From Mesorhizobium carmichaelinearum (lineage in GTDB: Bacteria; Pseudomonadota; Alphaproteobacteria; Rhizobiales; Rhizobiaceae), in contig NZ_FZQR01000006.1 in NCBI RefSeq assembly GCF_900199455.1, positions 310,001-374,000 of the forward strand: DNA of 64,000 nucleotides, read 5' to 3'. A model generated the notes under the pieces. The model was not told where the DNA came from. It saw only the letters and a list, made by a program, of their open reading frames with translations, and did no database searches. Within the stretch, counting starts at the first letter, position 1, and every line of letters starts with the position of its first letter. A program made the translations under genes and the position numbers. Positions 19,582-27,888 of the stretch are shown here, in pieces.

Positions 19582-19877
19582 GACGCTGCATCTGCATCAA
19601 GGATCGACGCGCCGCCGACGAAGCCAAATGCCGGTCCTACGGCTTCCGCAAGAAGAATGATGCCTTTGCCGAGTGCCTGCAGCGCATCGATATCGAGCGT
19701 CGCGCGGAGCTGAGAAGCACGCCGGCTTTCGATCCTCGGGATCGGCCGATGATTTATCGGCCGATCATCATCAGGCCGCAGCCAAAGCAAGCCGAAGCCA
19801 GGCAGCGCCAGCCGATTCCCGGCGCTGGCCTGGACGGTTCCCGGTTTGCTGCTACGAATCCGGTCGATTCGGTATAA
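19578..19877 (+). pseudogene. Start-less remnant of a small cysteine-containing protein gene
   Basis: A frame open from 19524 to the stop at 19875-19877 reads like a real protein: CICIKDRRAADEAKCRSYGF, then RKKNDAFAECLQRIDIERRA and a basic, Pro-rich tail. The K-C-x-S-Y-G-F...D-A-F-A-x-C-L pattern recalls short exported or lipoprotein families in Hyphomicrobiales. No ATG, GTG or TTG exists in this frame before the conserved part, and its beginning overlaps the end of the upstream amidohydrolase gene. I infer a 5'-truncated gene. A sequencing frameshift is the alternative. Confidence 0.45.
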
Positions 19878-19879
19878 AT

Positions 19880-20422
19880 CTACTTCAGAGCAGCCAATAG
19901 GCGTTCAAGATTGACCCCCTGGCCTCCCTGCGCGGTATCTGCCGAAGTCGTCTTGCTACGTCCCACTTCTTTTTGAGCTAGGGAAACAAATTGTCTGACA
20001 TTCTCGTAAGCGAGACGCGCCAGCCGATCTCGCCTTTGGGCATCAGATTTGAACCAATCTTTGGAGATTTCATGGGCGACTACCAGGGGATCTAAGATCT
20101 TGGGGCGATAGCCTCTGTAGGCTTCTGGCTTGGTAGCTCCGTATGTATTAATAACTTGGTTCTTGAAGAATATTCTACCTTTTTCGATCAGAATCGACGA
20201 ATTTATGCAAAGTTCCGTCAATCTATCTCTTTTTTGTTTCTCGTTGGTAATTTCGGCGGAGGCCGAAATTACCAAATATATCTCTTGAAGATTGGAAATG
20301 GAATCATTGCTCCATGATGTTACGTGATCAATTCGGTATTCCCCCTTTTTGAACTGACTCCATGCAACGAATATCGCCAGAGCCGATAGAATCGCTGAAG
20401 CTAGTGTGGCGTAGGCTTCCAT
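19880..20422 (-). CDS. Membrane-anchored protein of unknown function, AT-rich
   Basis: The 180-residue protein has one N-terminal hydrophobic segment (YATLASAILSALAIFVAW, residues 4-21) followed by a charged helical domain (SWSNDSISNLQEIYLVISAS and NEKQKRDRLTELC). It is probably anchored in the inner membrane with the rest in the cytoplasm. The gene is clearly richer in A and T than its neighbours and uses rarer codons, which suggests acquisition from elsewhere. I recognise no family. The 226 bases between this gene and the next transporter are also AT-rich and show no convincing gene. Confidence 0.65.
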   Translation of the reverse strand: MEAYATLASAILSALAIFVAWSQFKKGEYRIDHVTSWSNDSISNLQEIYLVISASAEITNEKQKRDRLTELCINSSILIEKGRIFFKNQVINTYGATKPEAYRGYRPKILDPLVVAHEISKDWFKSDAQRRDRLARLAYENVRQFVSLAQKEVGRSKTTSADTAQGGQGVNLERLLAALK

Positions 20423-20648
20423 TGGATTATTCCCCCGTTAATATGGAACTTTTAACATCCTTTTTTCTTGTGGGCGAGACATCAAGCTTTCCAGCCGCTT
20501 CCACTGTGCGCTCGGGTTTGATGAATTTCGAGTCAGCCGAATTTGCAGAGTTGGCCTTGTCGGACTGTCTAATTCCGCTCGCTAGGTTGCCGATGTCACT
20601 ATACCAACCGCTTTACCCGCTTACCGCGCGAAGGAGTTGATATCGGTC

Positions 20649-21566
20649 ATGGTCGCCGCCGAGAAAGTCACCATCAGGAACGTGCTTCTGGCCGGCATTC
20701 TGCTGATGCTGGCCGGTGACTTCCTGTTTGCGTTGAACGACGCGATGGGCAAGTGGCTGGTCGCCAGCTTCTCCGTCGGCCAGGTGGTGCTGATCCGCTC
20801 CATCGGCGCCTTCTTCGTGCTCGGTCCGATGATCGCGCACCAAGGCACCGCCAAGCTGTTTCGCATGGAGCGGCCCGGACTGCAGATCCTGCGCGTGTTG
20901 GCGACGACGCTGGACACCGCATTGTTCTACGCCGCCGTCGTCTATCTGCCGCTTGCCGACGTGATGAGCTTCTACATGGCCGGGCCGATCTATGTCGCAG
21001 CGCTGTCGCATTTCCTGCTTGGTGAAAAGGTCGGTTGGCGCCGCTGGGTGGCGATCCTGCTCGGCTTCTGCGGCGTGGTGATCATGCTGAAGCCATCCTC
21101 GGCCGCGCTCTCGCTGTCGTCGAGTTTCGCGCTGGTCGGCAGCATCGCCTTTGCCTTCGCCATCATCCTCAACCGACGGCTGCGCGGCACCAGCGACACC
21201 AATCTGGTGACATGGCAGACCATCGGCACGCTGCTGGTCGGCGGCGTGCTGACCATCGGCGCCTGGCAGACGCCCTCGGCACTCGATTTCGGTGCCATGC
21301 TGCTGCTCGGCATCGTCTCCTGCAGCGCCCATCTGATGATCACGCGGGCGCTCAAACTCGCCCCGGCCTCGACGCTGGCGCCGCTGCACTACACGCTGCT
21401 GCTATGGGCCGTTGTGTTCGGGCTGGTGTTCTTCGGCGACATTCCCAGTACGCGCATCCTGATCGGCTCCGGCATCATCGTTCTGGCCGGCCTGTTCATT
21501 TTCCACCGTCAGAAAGTGGTCGAGACGACGGTGCCGCCCGAAAACGTGCCGAAGGGCGTGAACTAA
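20649..21566 (+). CDS. DMT-superfamily (EamA) transporter
   Basis: The 305-residue inner-membrane protein has ten predicted helices in two EamA repeats, starting at LLAGILLMLAGDFLFALNDA and with the second repeat around SSFALVGSIAFAFAIILNRR. Its layout resembles RhaT/S-adenosylmethionine-uptake relatives, but the substrate is not predictable. ATG 20649 was chosen with AAGGAG 12 bases upstream; a TTG at 20637 directly abuts the AAGGAG and is less likely. It differs in sequence from the EamA protein at 1827-2729. It is followed directly by a repeat. Confidence 0.85.
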   Translation: MVAAEKVTIRNVLLAGILLMLAGDFLFALNDAMGKWLVASFSVGQVVLIRSIGAFFVLGPMIAHQGTAKLFRMERPGLQILRVLATTLDTALFYAAVVYLPLADVMSFYMAGPIYVAALSHFLLGEKVGWRRWVAILLGFCGVVIMLKPSSAALSLSSSFALVGSIAFAFAIILNRRLRGTSDTNLVTWQTIGTLLVGGVLTIGAWQTPSALDFGAMLLLGIVSCSAHLMITRALKLAPASTLAPLHYTLLLWAVVFGLVFFGDIPSTRILIGSGIIVLAGLFIFHRQKVVETTVPPENVPKGVN

Positions 21567-21614
21567 AGCGGTTACAGGAAAGTGTGAAACGGCTTTCCGT
21601 CCGCGATTGCAGCC
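21566..21614. repeat. Degenerate copy of a short rhizobial intergenic repeat
   Basis: The segment containing GGAAAGTGTGAAACGGCTTT then CCGTCCG matches, in the opposite orientation, the repeat at 52177-52220 with few changes. It starts right after the transporter stop. The remaining spacer up to 21833 shows no gene. Confidence 0.6.
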
Positions 21615-21833
21615 AAACAAAGCATACAGCACGTCACATCGCGCCGTTTCGAAGCGACGCGTTTGGCAGCCGAAGGCTATCATCCGGAGTTGTTTGAGTT
21701 TCCGGTCAGAAAGTCCGGTATTTACATCGATATTTTGCTGTGTACGTTGCCTTCCGGGCGCAATACGGGATTGATTCTTGGCCGGGAGGGGCAAGATCAA
21801 CATCTCAAGAGAATTGCGATAGAGGGGGCGGTA

Positions 21834-22307
21834 ATGGGTAGTTTCTCTATATGGCATTGGCTGATCGTTTTGGTCCTGATCGGCCTGCCATTGGTGTTTG
21901 TGCTAAGAGCAGCGCCTGCCGGCGCCAATCGCTTTGGAGAAATGCCGCCTCCGATGAATTTTAGTGAAGCTGTTTCAAGTTTCTTTCGAAATTATGTGAA
22001 TTTTTCCGGCAGGGCCAGCCGCTCGGAGTTCTGGTACTCCTACCTCTTCATTTTCGCTGTGGGCGTTATTGTTGTCATAGCTGATGCCATTGTGAAGAAT
22101 GAAATTGTCTCATCGATTTGGAATCTTGCCGCCCTCCTGCCGACACTTGCTATGACCACTCGCCGGCTGCATGACATCAACAGAAGCGGTTGGCATCAAC
22201 TCCTTGCGGGATTGTTCCCCATCGGTCCCATCGCATTGATCGTTTGGTATTGCAAAAAGTCTGACGATACGGCGACTTTGAGTGAACTGGAGAGCGTTTT
22301 CAAATAG
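21834..22307 (+). CDS. DUF805 membrane protein
   Basis: The 157-residue protein has an N-terminal helix (WLIVLVLIGLPLVFVL) and then a DUF805 domain: FSGRASRSEFWYSYLF, two further helices, and the conserved TTRRLHDINRSGWHQLL. This family of small inner-membrane proteins has no known function. ATG 21834 was chosen because a GA-rich ribosome-binding site (AGAGGGGG) lies upstream and the helix follows directly; an ATG at 21663 would add 57 unusual residues. The gene is lower in GC than the window average, as is the neighbour at 19880-20422. Confidence 0.82.
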   Translation: MGSFSIWHWLIVLVLIGLPLVFVLRAAPAGANRFGEMPPPMNFSEAVSSFFRNYVNFSGRASRSEFWYSYLFIFAVGVIVVIADAIVKNEIVSSIWNLAALLPTLAMTTRRLHDINRSGWHQLLAGLFPIGPIALIVWYCKKSDDTATLSELESVFK

Positions 22308-22387
22308 GCGCGCGACAAGAGAGCAATTTATTGAAGCGCTTTTAGAACTTAAGTGTTTGATTGGATCGCTGGGCTCTGGAACTGCTC

Positions 22388-23305
22388 TCACATCGAACTG
22401 CTCCGGCCCATACGCACAGCCGCCAGATGCCCTGAAAACTCCGGCGTCTCCATCAGCGCCTTGCAGCGGGCGAAGCGGCCGTCGGCATAGGCGCGGAAAT
22501 CGTCGACCGGGTTGTTGTTGGCGAGCTGGATCAATCCCCATAGCGTCCACAACAGGTCGCACATTGCCTTGTAGATGACGACCCGACCGCGCTCGGCCGG
22601 CTTCGCCTCGCCGCCGAAATAGGCACGCATCAGCTCTTCGTCCTGCGCGGCGTCGAATTTGCCTTCGACGCTGAGGTCGCCAAGATCCCATAGCGGGTCG
22701 TTCATCCCCGAATATTCCCAGTCGACGATCCACATCCGCTCGCCCGTATCGAGGAAATTCTCGCACAGCGGATCGCAATGGCAGGCGACGAGGGGGAGCG
22801 GATGGGCGGCCAGCGCCGAGCGCACGCTGCCGGCCTCGCGCACCACCTCATGGTAACCGGCGGGCAGGGCGACGTCCTTGGTCGAAAGCACCTTGAGATA
22901 GTCGTCGATCATCGAAAACAATTCGAAGCGGAAGGGGAACACCGCGCCGGCCGCGTGCAGCTTGCGGAAGGCTTCGCCGGCGCGGGCCGGACTGCCTGGC
23001 CGGCTTTTGAATTTTTCCGGGGACATCGTCTCGGCACCGGCGATGAAGCGCGTCACCATCACGCCGGTATCGGCATCGGCATGCAGGACGTCGGGACTGA
23101 CTCCCGCCTTCGCCGCTTCGCGCGCGGCCACCGCTTCGTTGGCGCGGTTGATGTATTCTTCGGTGCCTTTGCCCGGAATGCGCAGGCAGAGATCGCCGGC
23201 CCTGAAGACGAGATTGGTGAGGCCGCCGAGCCGCTCCAGCGGCCCGGTATAGCCGGCCAGAACCGGAATGGCGGCCAGTTTCACCCGCGCCTCGTCCGTC
23301 GCCAT
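22388..23305 (-). CDS. Choline/ethanolamine-kinase-like phosphotransferase 1
   Basis: The 305-residue protein has the APH/choline kinase fold: GGLTNLVFRAGDLCLRIPGK in the nucleotide lobe, catalytic loop HCDPLCENFL with Asp and Asn, and the metal-binding Asp in WIVDWEYSG. The GGLTN start and WEYSGMNDPLWDLGDLS are typical of choline/ethanolamine kinase-like bacterial proteins. It would phosphorylate a small amino alcohol or related metabolite with ATP. A second, different member (26486-27373) lies 3 kb away, with a dimethylglycine-dehydrogenase-like gene between them. The true substrate is not known. Confidence 0.8.
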   Translation of the reverse strand: MATDEARVKLAAIPVLAGYTGPLERLGGLTNLVFRAGDLCLRIPGKGTEEYINRANEAVAAREAAKAGVSPDVLHADADTGVMVTRFIAGAETMSPEKFKSRPGSPARAGEAFRKLHAAGAVFPFRFELFSMIDDYLKVLSTKDVALPAGYHEVVREAGSVRSALAAHPLPLVACHCDPLCENFLDTGERMWIVDWEYSGMNDPLWDLGDLSVEGKFDAAQDEELMRAYFGGEAKPAERGRVVIYKAMCDLLWTLWGLIQLANNNPVDDFRAYADGRFARCKALMETPEFSGHLAAVRMGRSSSM

Positions 23306-23406
23306 GCCGCGCCCCCACGCTGTTATTTCTCATCGTAACGGTTCCACAATTTTCGCCGTTTGGCTATCATTGGTCGAAGGCAACTCGATCAGGCGACAGA
23401 CCAGCG

Positions 23407-24039
23407 ATGACGGACGGTAAACATTTGGGCGCGCTCAGCGCAGCCTATGCAGCGACGCGGCCCGAAGAAGTGGCGGCGCTGTATGACCGCTGGTCGCAGA
23501 CCTATGACGCCGACATGTCGGCCGCCGGTTATCGTCATCCGACGATCTGCCTGGCCCTGCTGACCCGCCATCTGCCGCGTGGCGCGGCACCGTTGCTCGA
23601 TGCCGGCGCGGGCACCGGGCTCATCGGCGAATGGCTTGATATTACCGGCTACCCCAAGGTCGAGGCTCTCGATATTTCGCAAGGCATGCTGGACAAGGCG
23701 GCTGCCAAGGGCGTGTATACCGCGCTCCATTGCTTGGCGATGGGCGGGCCATTGCCCTTTGCCGACGATGCCTATGCCGGGATCATCTCGGCCGGCGTCT
23801 TCACCTCGGGCCATGTCGGCGCCGAAGGGCTCGACGAGCTGATCCGCATCTGCCGGCCGGGCGGGGTGATCGTGCTGACGGTCAAGAACACGCTGTGGGA
23901 ATCCGGCTTTGCCGCACGCATCGCCGAGCTCGAAGCGCAAGGCGTCGTCACCCGCGTTGAAGAAACGCGCCCTTATGTCTCGATGCCGGGCGAGGCCGAC
24001 ACCGTGCCCAGCCGTGGCCTTGCCTTGCGGGTGAATTAG
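23407..24039 (+). CDS. Class I SAM-dependent methyltransferase
   Basis: The 210-residue protein has a Rossmann methyltransferase core: LLDAGAGTGLIGEWL (motif I), ALDISQGMLDKA (motif II), GVFTSGHVG and a CRPGGVIVLTVKN strand. The N-terminal ALYDRWSQTYDADMSAAGYR is shared with the WBSCR27/methyltransferase-like 27 group. The substrate is unknown. It converges with the flavoprotein gene with a 4-base overlap and is divergent from the phosphotransferase gene; its role in this cluster is plausible but unproven. Confidence 0.82.
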   Translation: MTDGKHLGALSAAYAATRPEEVAALYDRWSQTYDADMSAAGYRHPTICLALLTRHLPRGAAPLLDAGAGTGLIGEWLDITGYPKVEALDISQGMLDKAAAKGVYTALHCLAMGGPLPFADDAYAGIISAGVFTSGHVGAEGLDELIRICRPGGVIVLTVKNTLWESGFAARIAELEAQGVVTRVEETRPYVSMPGEADTVPSRGLALRVN

Positions 24040-26489
24040 GCTTTCACCCGCTCCGCTGCCGGATCGTACATCGGCTCGAGATGGATTTTGGCCGGCGTCC
24101 GCTCCATCGCGACAACCAGCTCGTAGTCGCCCGTGGCGAGAAAATCGTCGTTCACCCCGTCACCGTTGCGCACATAGCCATAGCCGATGTTCCTGCCCAC
24201 CGTGTAGCCGTAGCCGCCGCTTGTCAGATAACCGACCGGCTCGCCATTGCGCAGGATGGTCTCGCGGCCGAGCAGCACGATTTCGGGATTCTCGACCGTG
24301 AAGCCGGCAAAGCGCTTCTTCAGAGGCGCCCCGCCGATCGTCTCCAGCGCGCGCCGTCCGACGAAATCGGTGTTCTTCCTGAGCTTGACCGCCCAGCCGA
24401 GCCCGGCTTCCTGCGGCGTGTCGTTGGGTGTGATATCGGAACCCCAGGCGCGGTAACCCTTTTCGAGCCGCAGCGATTCCAGCGCCCGGTAGCCGACCGG
24501 GCGGATGCCGTGCGTCTTGCCAGCCGCCATCAGCGCGTCGAAGACTTCGCCTGTGGCCGCGATCGGCACATGCAGTTCCCAGCCGAGCTCGCCGACATAG
24601 GTGACGCGCAGCGCCCGGATTGTGTGGCCGGCGATGGTGATCTCGCGGACATGGCCGAACGGGAATGAAGCATTCGACACATCGGCATCGGTCACCGCGG
24701 AGAGCACGTCGCGGGCGCGAGGACCCATCAGCGACAGCGTGCCGAAGTCCTCGGTGACGTCGGTCAGTCCGGCATCGAGGCTCTCGCCGATATGGTCGCT
24801 GATCCACGAGGCATCATGCGTGCGGAAGCCGGTGCCGGTGACGATGTAGAATTTCTCCTCGGCCAGCCGCGCCACGGTCAGGTCGGCTTCGATGCCGCCG
24901 CGCGTGTTGAGAAGCTGGGTGTAGGTCAGCCTACCGACCGGCTTGCTGACATCGTTGGCGCAGATCCAGTCCAGTGCCTTGGCCGCATCAGGCCCGCTCA
25001 ACTCGTATTTGGCGAAGGATGACTGATCGAAGATGCCGACATGCTCGCGCACATGCCGGTGCTCGTTACCGACCGCCGCGAACCAGTTCTGCCGGCCCAT
25101 CGAATAGATGTCCTGCGGCTCGACGCCTTCGGGCGCGAACCAGTTCGGCCGCTCCCAGCCAAGCTTCGAGCCGAACACGGCGCGCTGCTGTTTCAGCCTG
25201 TCGTAGAGTGGCGAGACGATGCGCGGCCGGCCTGAGGCATACTCCTCATGCGGGAAGCCGATCGTGTAATGCTTGCCATAGGCTTCCAGGGTGCGCTCGC
25301 GCACCCATTGCCGGTCGCGGTGCAGGTTGGAAAAGCGCCTGATGTCGACCACCCACAGGTCGAGGGGCGCCTCGCCATCGACCACCCACTGCGCCAGCAC
25401 CCAGCCGGCGCCGCCGCCGGACGCAATGCCGAAGGCGTTGAAGCCGGCGCCGACGAACATGTTGGCGCATTCGGGCGCTGTGCCGAGAATGAAATTGCCG
25501 TCCGGCGTAAAGCTTTCCGGCCCGTTGATCATCTGCTTGACGCCGACCGTTTCCAGCGCCGGCACGCGCGCGATCGCCTGTGCCATATGCTGCTCGAAAT
25601 GGTCGTAGTCGTCGTCGAACAACCGGAATTCCCAATCGTTGGGCACGTCGCCGCCGGGGAGATCCGTCGCCCATGCCTGCGGGTTCGGCTCATAGCCGCC
25701 CATCACCAGCCCGCCGACCTCCTCCTTGAAGTAGGTGCGGCGGTCGGGGTCGCGCAGCGTCGGCGCGTCGGTCGCCAGGCCATCGATCTTCTCGGTGATG
25801 ATGTATTGGTGCTTGACCGGCTGCAGCGGCACGTTGATGCCGGCCATGGCGCCGATCTGGCGCGCCCATTGTCCCCCGCAGTTCACCACCTTGTCGCAGG
25901 CAATGTCGCCTTGATCGGTCTTTACCGCCGTGATGCGGCCATTCCTCATCTCGAAGCCGGTGACGCGGACATTCTCGAACAGTTTGGCGCCATGCATGCG
26001 CGCGCCTTTGGCCAGGGACTGGGTGATGTCGGAGGGGCTCGCCTGGCCGTCGGTCGGCAGCCAGGAGGCGCCGACGAGATCGCCGGTTTCCATCAGCGGC
26101 CACATCGCCTTGACCTCGGCCGGGGACAGCAAGTGCATGTCCATGCCGAAGCTTTTGGCCGTCGTCGCCAGCCTTTTGTACTCGGTCCAGCGGTCGGCAT
26201 TGGTGGCGAGCCGCAGGCAGCCGGTCATCTTCCAGCCGGTGGCAAGACCGGTTTCGGCCTCCAGCCCCTTGTAGAGGTCGACCGAGTATTTCAGCACGCG
26301 GGTGATCGAGGCCGACGAGCGCAATTGCCCGACCAGGCCGGCTGCATGCCAGGTCGAGCCCGAGGTCAGCTTACCCTGTTCGAGCAGCACGACGTCGGCC
26401 TTGTGGTCGCGCGCCAGATGATAGGCCGTCGAGCAGCCGATGATGCCGCCGCCGATCACAACGATCGCGGCCTGGCTGGGCAAAGTCAT
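24036..26489 (-). CDS. Dimethylglycine/sarcosine dehydrogenase-like flavoprotein (DAO-GcvT fusion)
   Basis: The 817-residue protein fuses an N-terminal FAD oxidoreductase (VVIGGGIIGCSTAYHLARD) to a C-terminal folate-binding aminomethyltransferase-like (GcvT) domain (YTQLLNTRGGIEADLTV, then YVGELGWELHVP and ESLRLEKGYRAWG). SGSTWHAAGL contains the His expected to hold FAD covalently. Known relatives demethylate dimethylglycine or sarcosine and pass the one-carbon unit to tetrahydrofolate. ATG 26489 overlaps the upstream phosphotransferase stop (ATGA), so the two are coupled. A longer frame upstream of 26489 is only an overlap shadow. Substrate specificity within the family is not fixed by sequence. 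Confidence 0.88.
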   Translation of the reverse strand: MTLPSQAAIVVIGGGIIGCSTAYHLARDHKADVVLLEQGKLTSGSTWHAAGLVGQLRSSASITRVLKYSVDLYKGLEAETGLATGWKMTGCLRLATNADRWTEYKRLATTAKSFGMDMHLLSPAEVKAMWPLMETGDLVGASWLPTDGQASPSDITQSLAKGARMHGAKLFENVRVTGFEMRNGRITAVKTDQGDIACDKVVNCGGQWARQIGAMAGINVPLQPVKHQYIITEKIDGLATDAPTLRDPDRRTYFKEEVGGLVMGGYEPNPQAWATDLPGGDVPNDWEFRLFDDDYDHFEQHMAQAIARVPALETVGVKQMINGPESFTPDGNFILGTAPECANMFVGAGFNAFGIASGGGAGWVLAQWVVDGEAPLDLWVVDIRRFSNLHRDRQWVRERTLEAYGKHYTIGFPHEEYASGRPRIVSPLYDRLKQQRAVFGSKLGWERPNWFAPEGVEPQDIYSMGRQNWFAAVGNEHRHVREHVGIFDQSSFAKYELSGPDAAKALDWICANDVSKPVGRLTYTQLLNTRGGIEADLTVARLAEEKFYIVTGTGFRTHDASWISDHIGESLDAGLTDVTEDFGTLSLMGPRARDVLSAVTDADVSNASFPFGHVREITIAGHTIRALRVTYVGELGWELHVPIAATGEVFDALMAAGKTHGIRPVGYRALESLRLEKGYRAWGSDITPNDTPQEAGLGWAVKLRKNTDFVGRRALETIGGAPLKKRFAGFTVENPEIVLLGRETILRNGEPVGYLTSGGYGYTVGRNIGYGYVRNGDGVNDDFLATGDYELVVAMERTPAKIHLEPMYDPAAERVKA

Positions 26490-27373
26490 GATTTCAGGAT
26501 CCCGTATTTTGTCCGGTAGTTTTCCAGCGCCGCATCGAGCCGCACCAGGTTTTCCTCGGTGTAGGCGACGTAGTCGATGCCGGGTGCGTCGAGATAGAGT
26601 TCCGACACCATGCTCCACATCGCCTCGCGCAGCAGCGAGGCGCATTGCATGGCGGCGTGCGAGCGGCGGATCGCCTCGTCCGGCTCCTTCATGAAATAGG
26701 CGGTCAGGAAGGCAAAGGATTCCGCGTCGCTCATGCCGGCGTTCGACGCGACGCCGGCTAGGTCGAACATTGCCGTGTTGAAGCCGGCATATTCGAAATC
26801 GATCAGCCACAGCCTGCTGCCGTCGTCGAGAATGTTTGCCGGCAAAAGATCATTGTGGCCGAAGACGATCGGCAGCAGTTTCTGCGCCCGCTCCAGTTCG
26901 TCAGCCAGCGTCAAAAGGCGGGGTAAGTCGCCGCGCTTGCGGCTGTTGCCCTCCTCGAGCGTGCGCGCATAGTCGCGGATGACGTGGAACACCCAGAACA
27001 TGAAGCCGGCGCCAGAGATATGGTTGGGCATCTCCCGGTGGAAGCCGCGCATCAAGGCGGCGACGCGGCCAAGATTGGCGCGCACGTCCTCGGCCAGATA
27101 GGTCCTGGCGCCAAGGAACGCCGTCACCATGATGCCCGGTTCGGCATAGTGCACCGCCGGCGCGAAACCGGCGGCATGGGCGGCCCGCGCGGTCATCACC
27201 TCGCGCTCGCGGAAGACATGGTGAAATGGGTAGTCCTGACCGAAGCGCACGACATGCCGTCCGGAAGCGTCGCTGACCACATAATTGGCGTTGCTCAGGC
27301 CGCCGGGCAACGGGGCGATCTCGATGGCGCCGGTCCAGCAGGGCAGGGCGCGGATGCGATCTTCGGCAATCAC
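26486..27373 (-). CDS. Choline-kinase-like phosphotransferase 2
   Basis: This 295-residue APH-fold kinase has LPGGLSNANYVVSDASGRHV in the N lobe, catalytic loop FGHNDLLPANIL and the metal Asp in LIDFEYAGFNTAMFDLA. FEYAGFN after the DFG-like Asp resembles choline kinases. It differs clearly from the member at 22388-23305. GTG 27373 was chosen because AGGGA lies 7 bases upstream; a TTG at 27406 lacks a ribosome-binding site. It overlaps the downstream flavoprotein gene by 4 bases, so kinase and dehydrogenase are made together. Confidence 0.82.
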   Translation of the reverse strand: MIAEDRIRALPCWTGAIEIAPLPGGLSNANYVVSDASGRHVVRFGQDYPFHHVFREREVMTARAAHAAGFAPAVHYAEPGIMVTAFLGARTYLAEDVRANLGRVAALMRGFHREMPNHISGAGFMFWVFHVIRDYARTLEEGNSRKRGDLPRLLTLADELERAQKLLPIVFGHNDLLPANILDDGSRLWLIDFEYAGFNTAMFDLAGVASNAGMSDAESFAFLTAYFMKEPDEAIRRSHAAMQCASLLREAMWSMVSELYLDAPGIDYVAYTEENLVRLDAALENYRTKYGILKS

Positions 27374-27404
27374 GGAATCATCCCTGGTTTGCTGGGCTTC
27401 GACC

Positions 27405-27506
27405 AAAGCGCGTCACGTTGAAACGGATCCATGCGACGCGCTTTAGGTCCTTGTTTTTATGCATGTCGTTCTCCCAAAACCGAGGTCGCTTTTGGGCGAC
27501 ATGCAT
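27405..27506. repeat. Rhizobial two-hairpin intergenic repeat
   Basis: Two palindromes follow each other: arms AAAGCGCGTC (27405-27414) and GACGCGCTTT (27435-27444), then ATGCATGTCG (27459-27468) with CGACATGCAT (27497-27506) enclosing CCCAAAA (27473-27479) and TTTTGGG (27490-27496). I recall this unit as frequent in Mesorhizobium and Rhizobium intergenic DNA. It lies upstream of the phosphotransferase-dehydrogenase pair and may be transcribed as its leader. Confidence 0.7.
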
Positions 27507-27888
27507 TGGGCGCCATGGACAGCGCAACGACGGCGGGGAGAAACGCAAATAACCTCGTCGGTGCGGGACGCCAGGATAGGTATCCCGCACCGCACCGACG
27601 AGCCCCTTGGCCAGGTTTTGGTCCCGGCATCCGCCCCCGCGGATCTGAAAATTCCTTGCGCCAGACACGTTCAAGACGGCCCGGTCAGTGAGTTGCGGCT
27701 CTGCCATCACCCTCCCGTTTGCAGCTCCGAACCCCTGTTGATGCCTGGATTTCACGCCAGGGTTGCCCGGTTGTCAACAAAAACATGTGACTTTTTTTGG
27801 GTGTTTTGCCCGAAAGCAAGGGTAATCCCTTTAAAAGCACTCGAATTACCTTAGAACCGGTCAAAAGCCTAAGTCCGGGGAAGACCAA
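27507..27888. promoter_or_regulatory. Divergent promoter region between catabolic operon and DeoR gene
   Basis: These 382 bases carry no convincing gene. The part nearest the DeoR gene (about 27765-27860) is AT-rich and has short dyads such as GTTGTCAAC near 27768-27777, fitting a divergent promoter with operator sites for the DeoR regulator. I cannot place the -10 and -35 boxes with confidence. Confidence 0.35.

Noticed and set aside
20362..20640. A 92-codon plus-strand frame before the second EamA transporter
   Set aside because: It overlaps the start of the AT-rich minus-strand gene, lacks a ribosome-binding site and shows no conserved pattern.
27378..27755. A 125-codon minus-strand frame ending in MHKNKDLKRVAWIRFNVTRF
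   Set aside because: That ending is the translation of a dispersed rhizobial repeat (27405-27506), not a protein gene.
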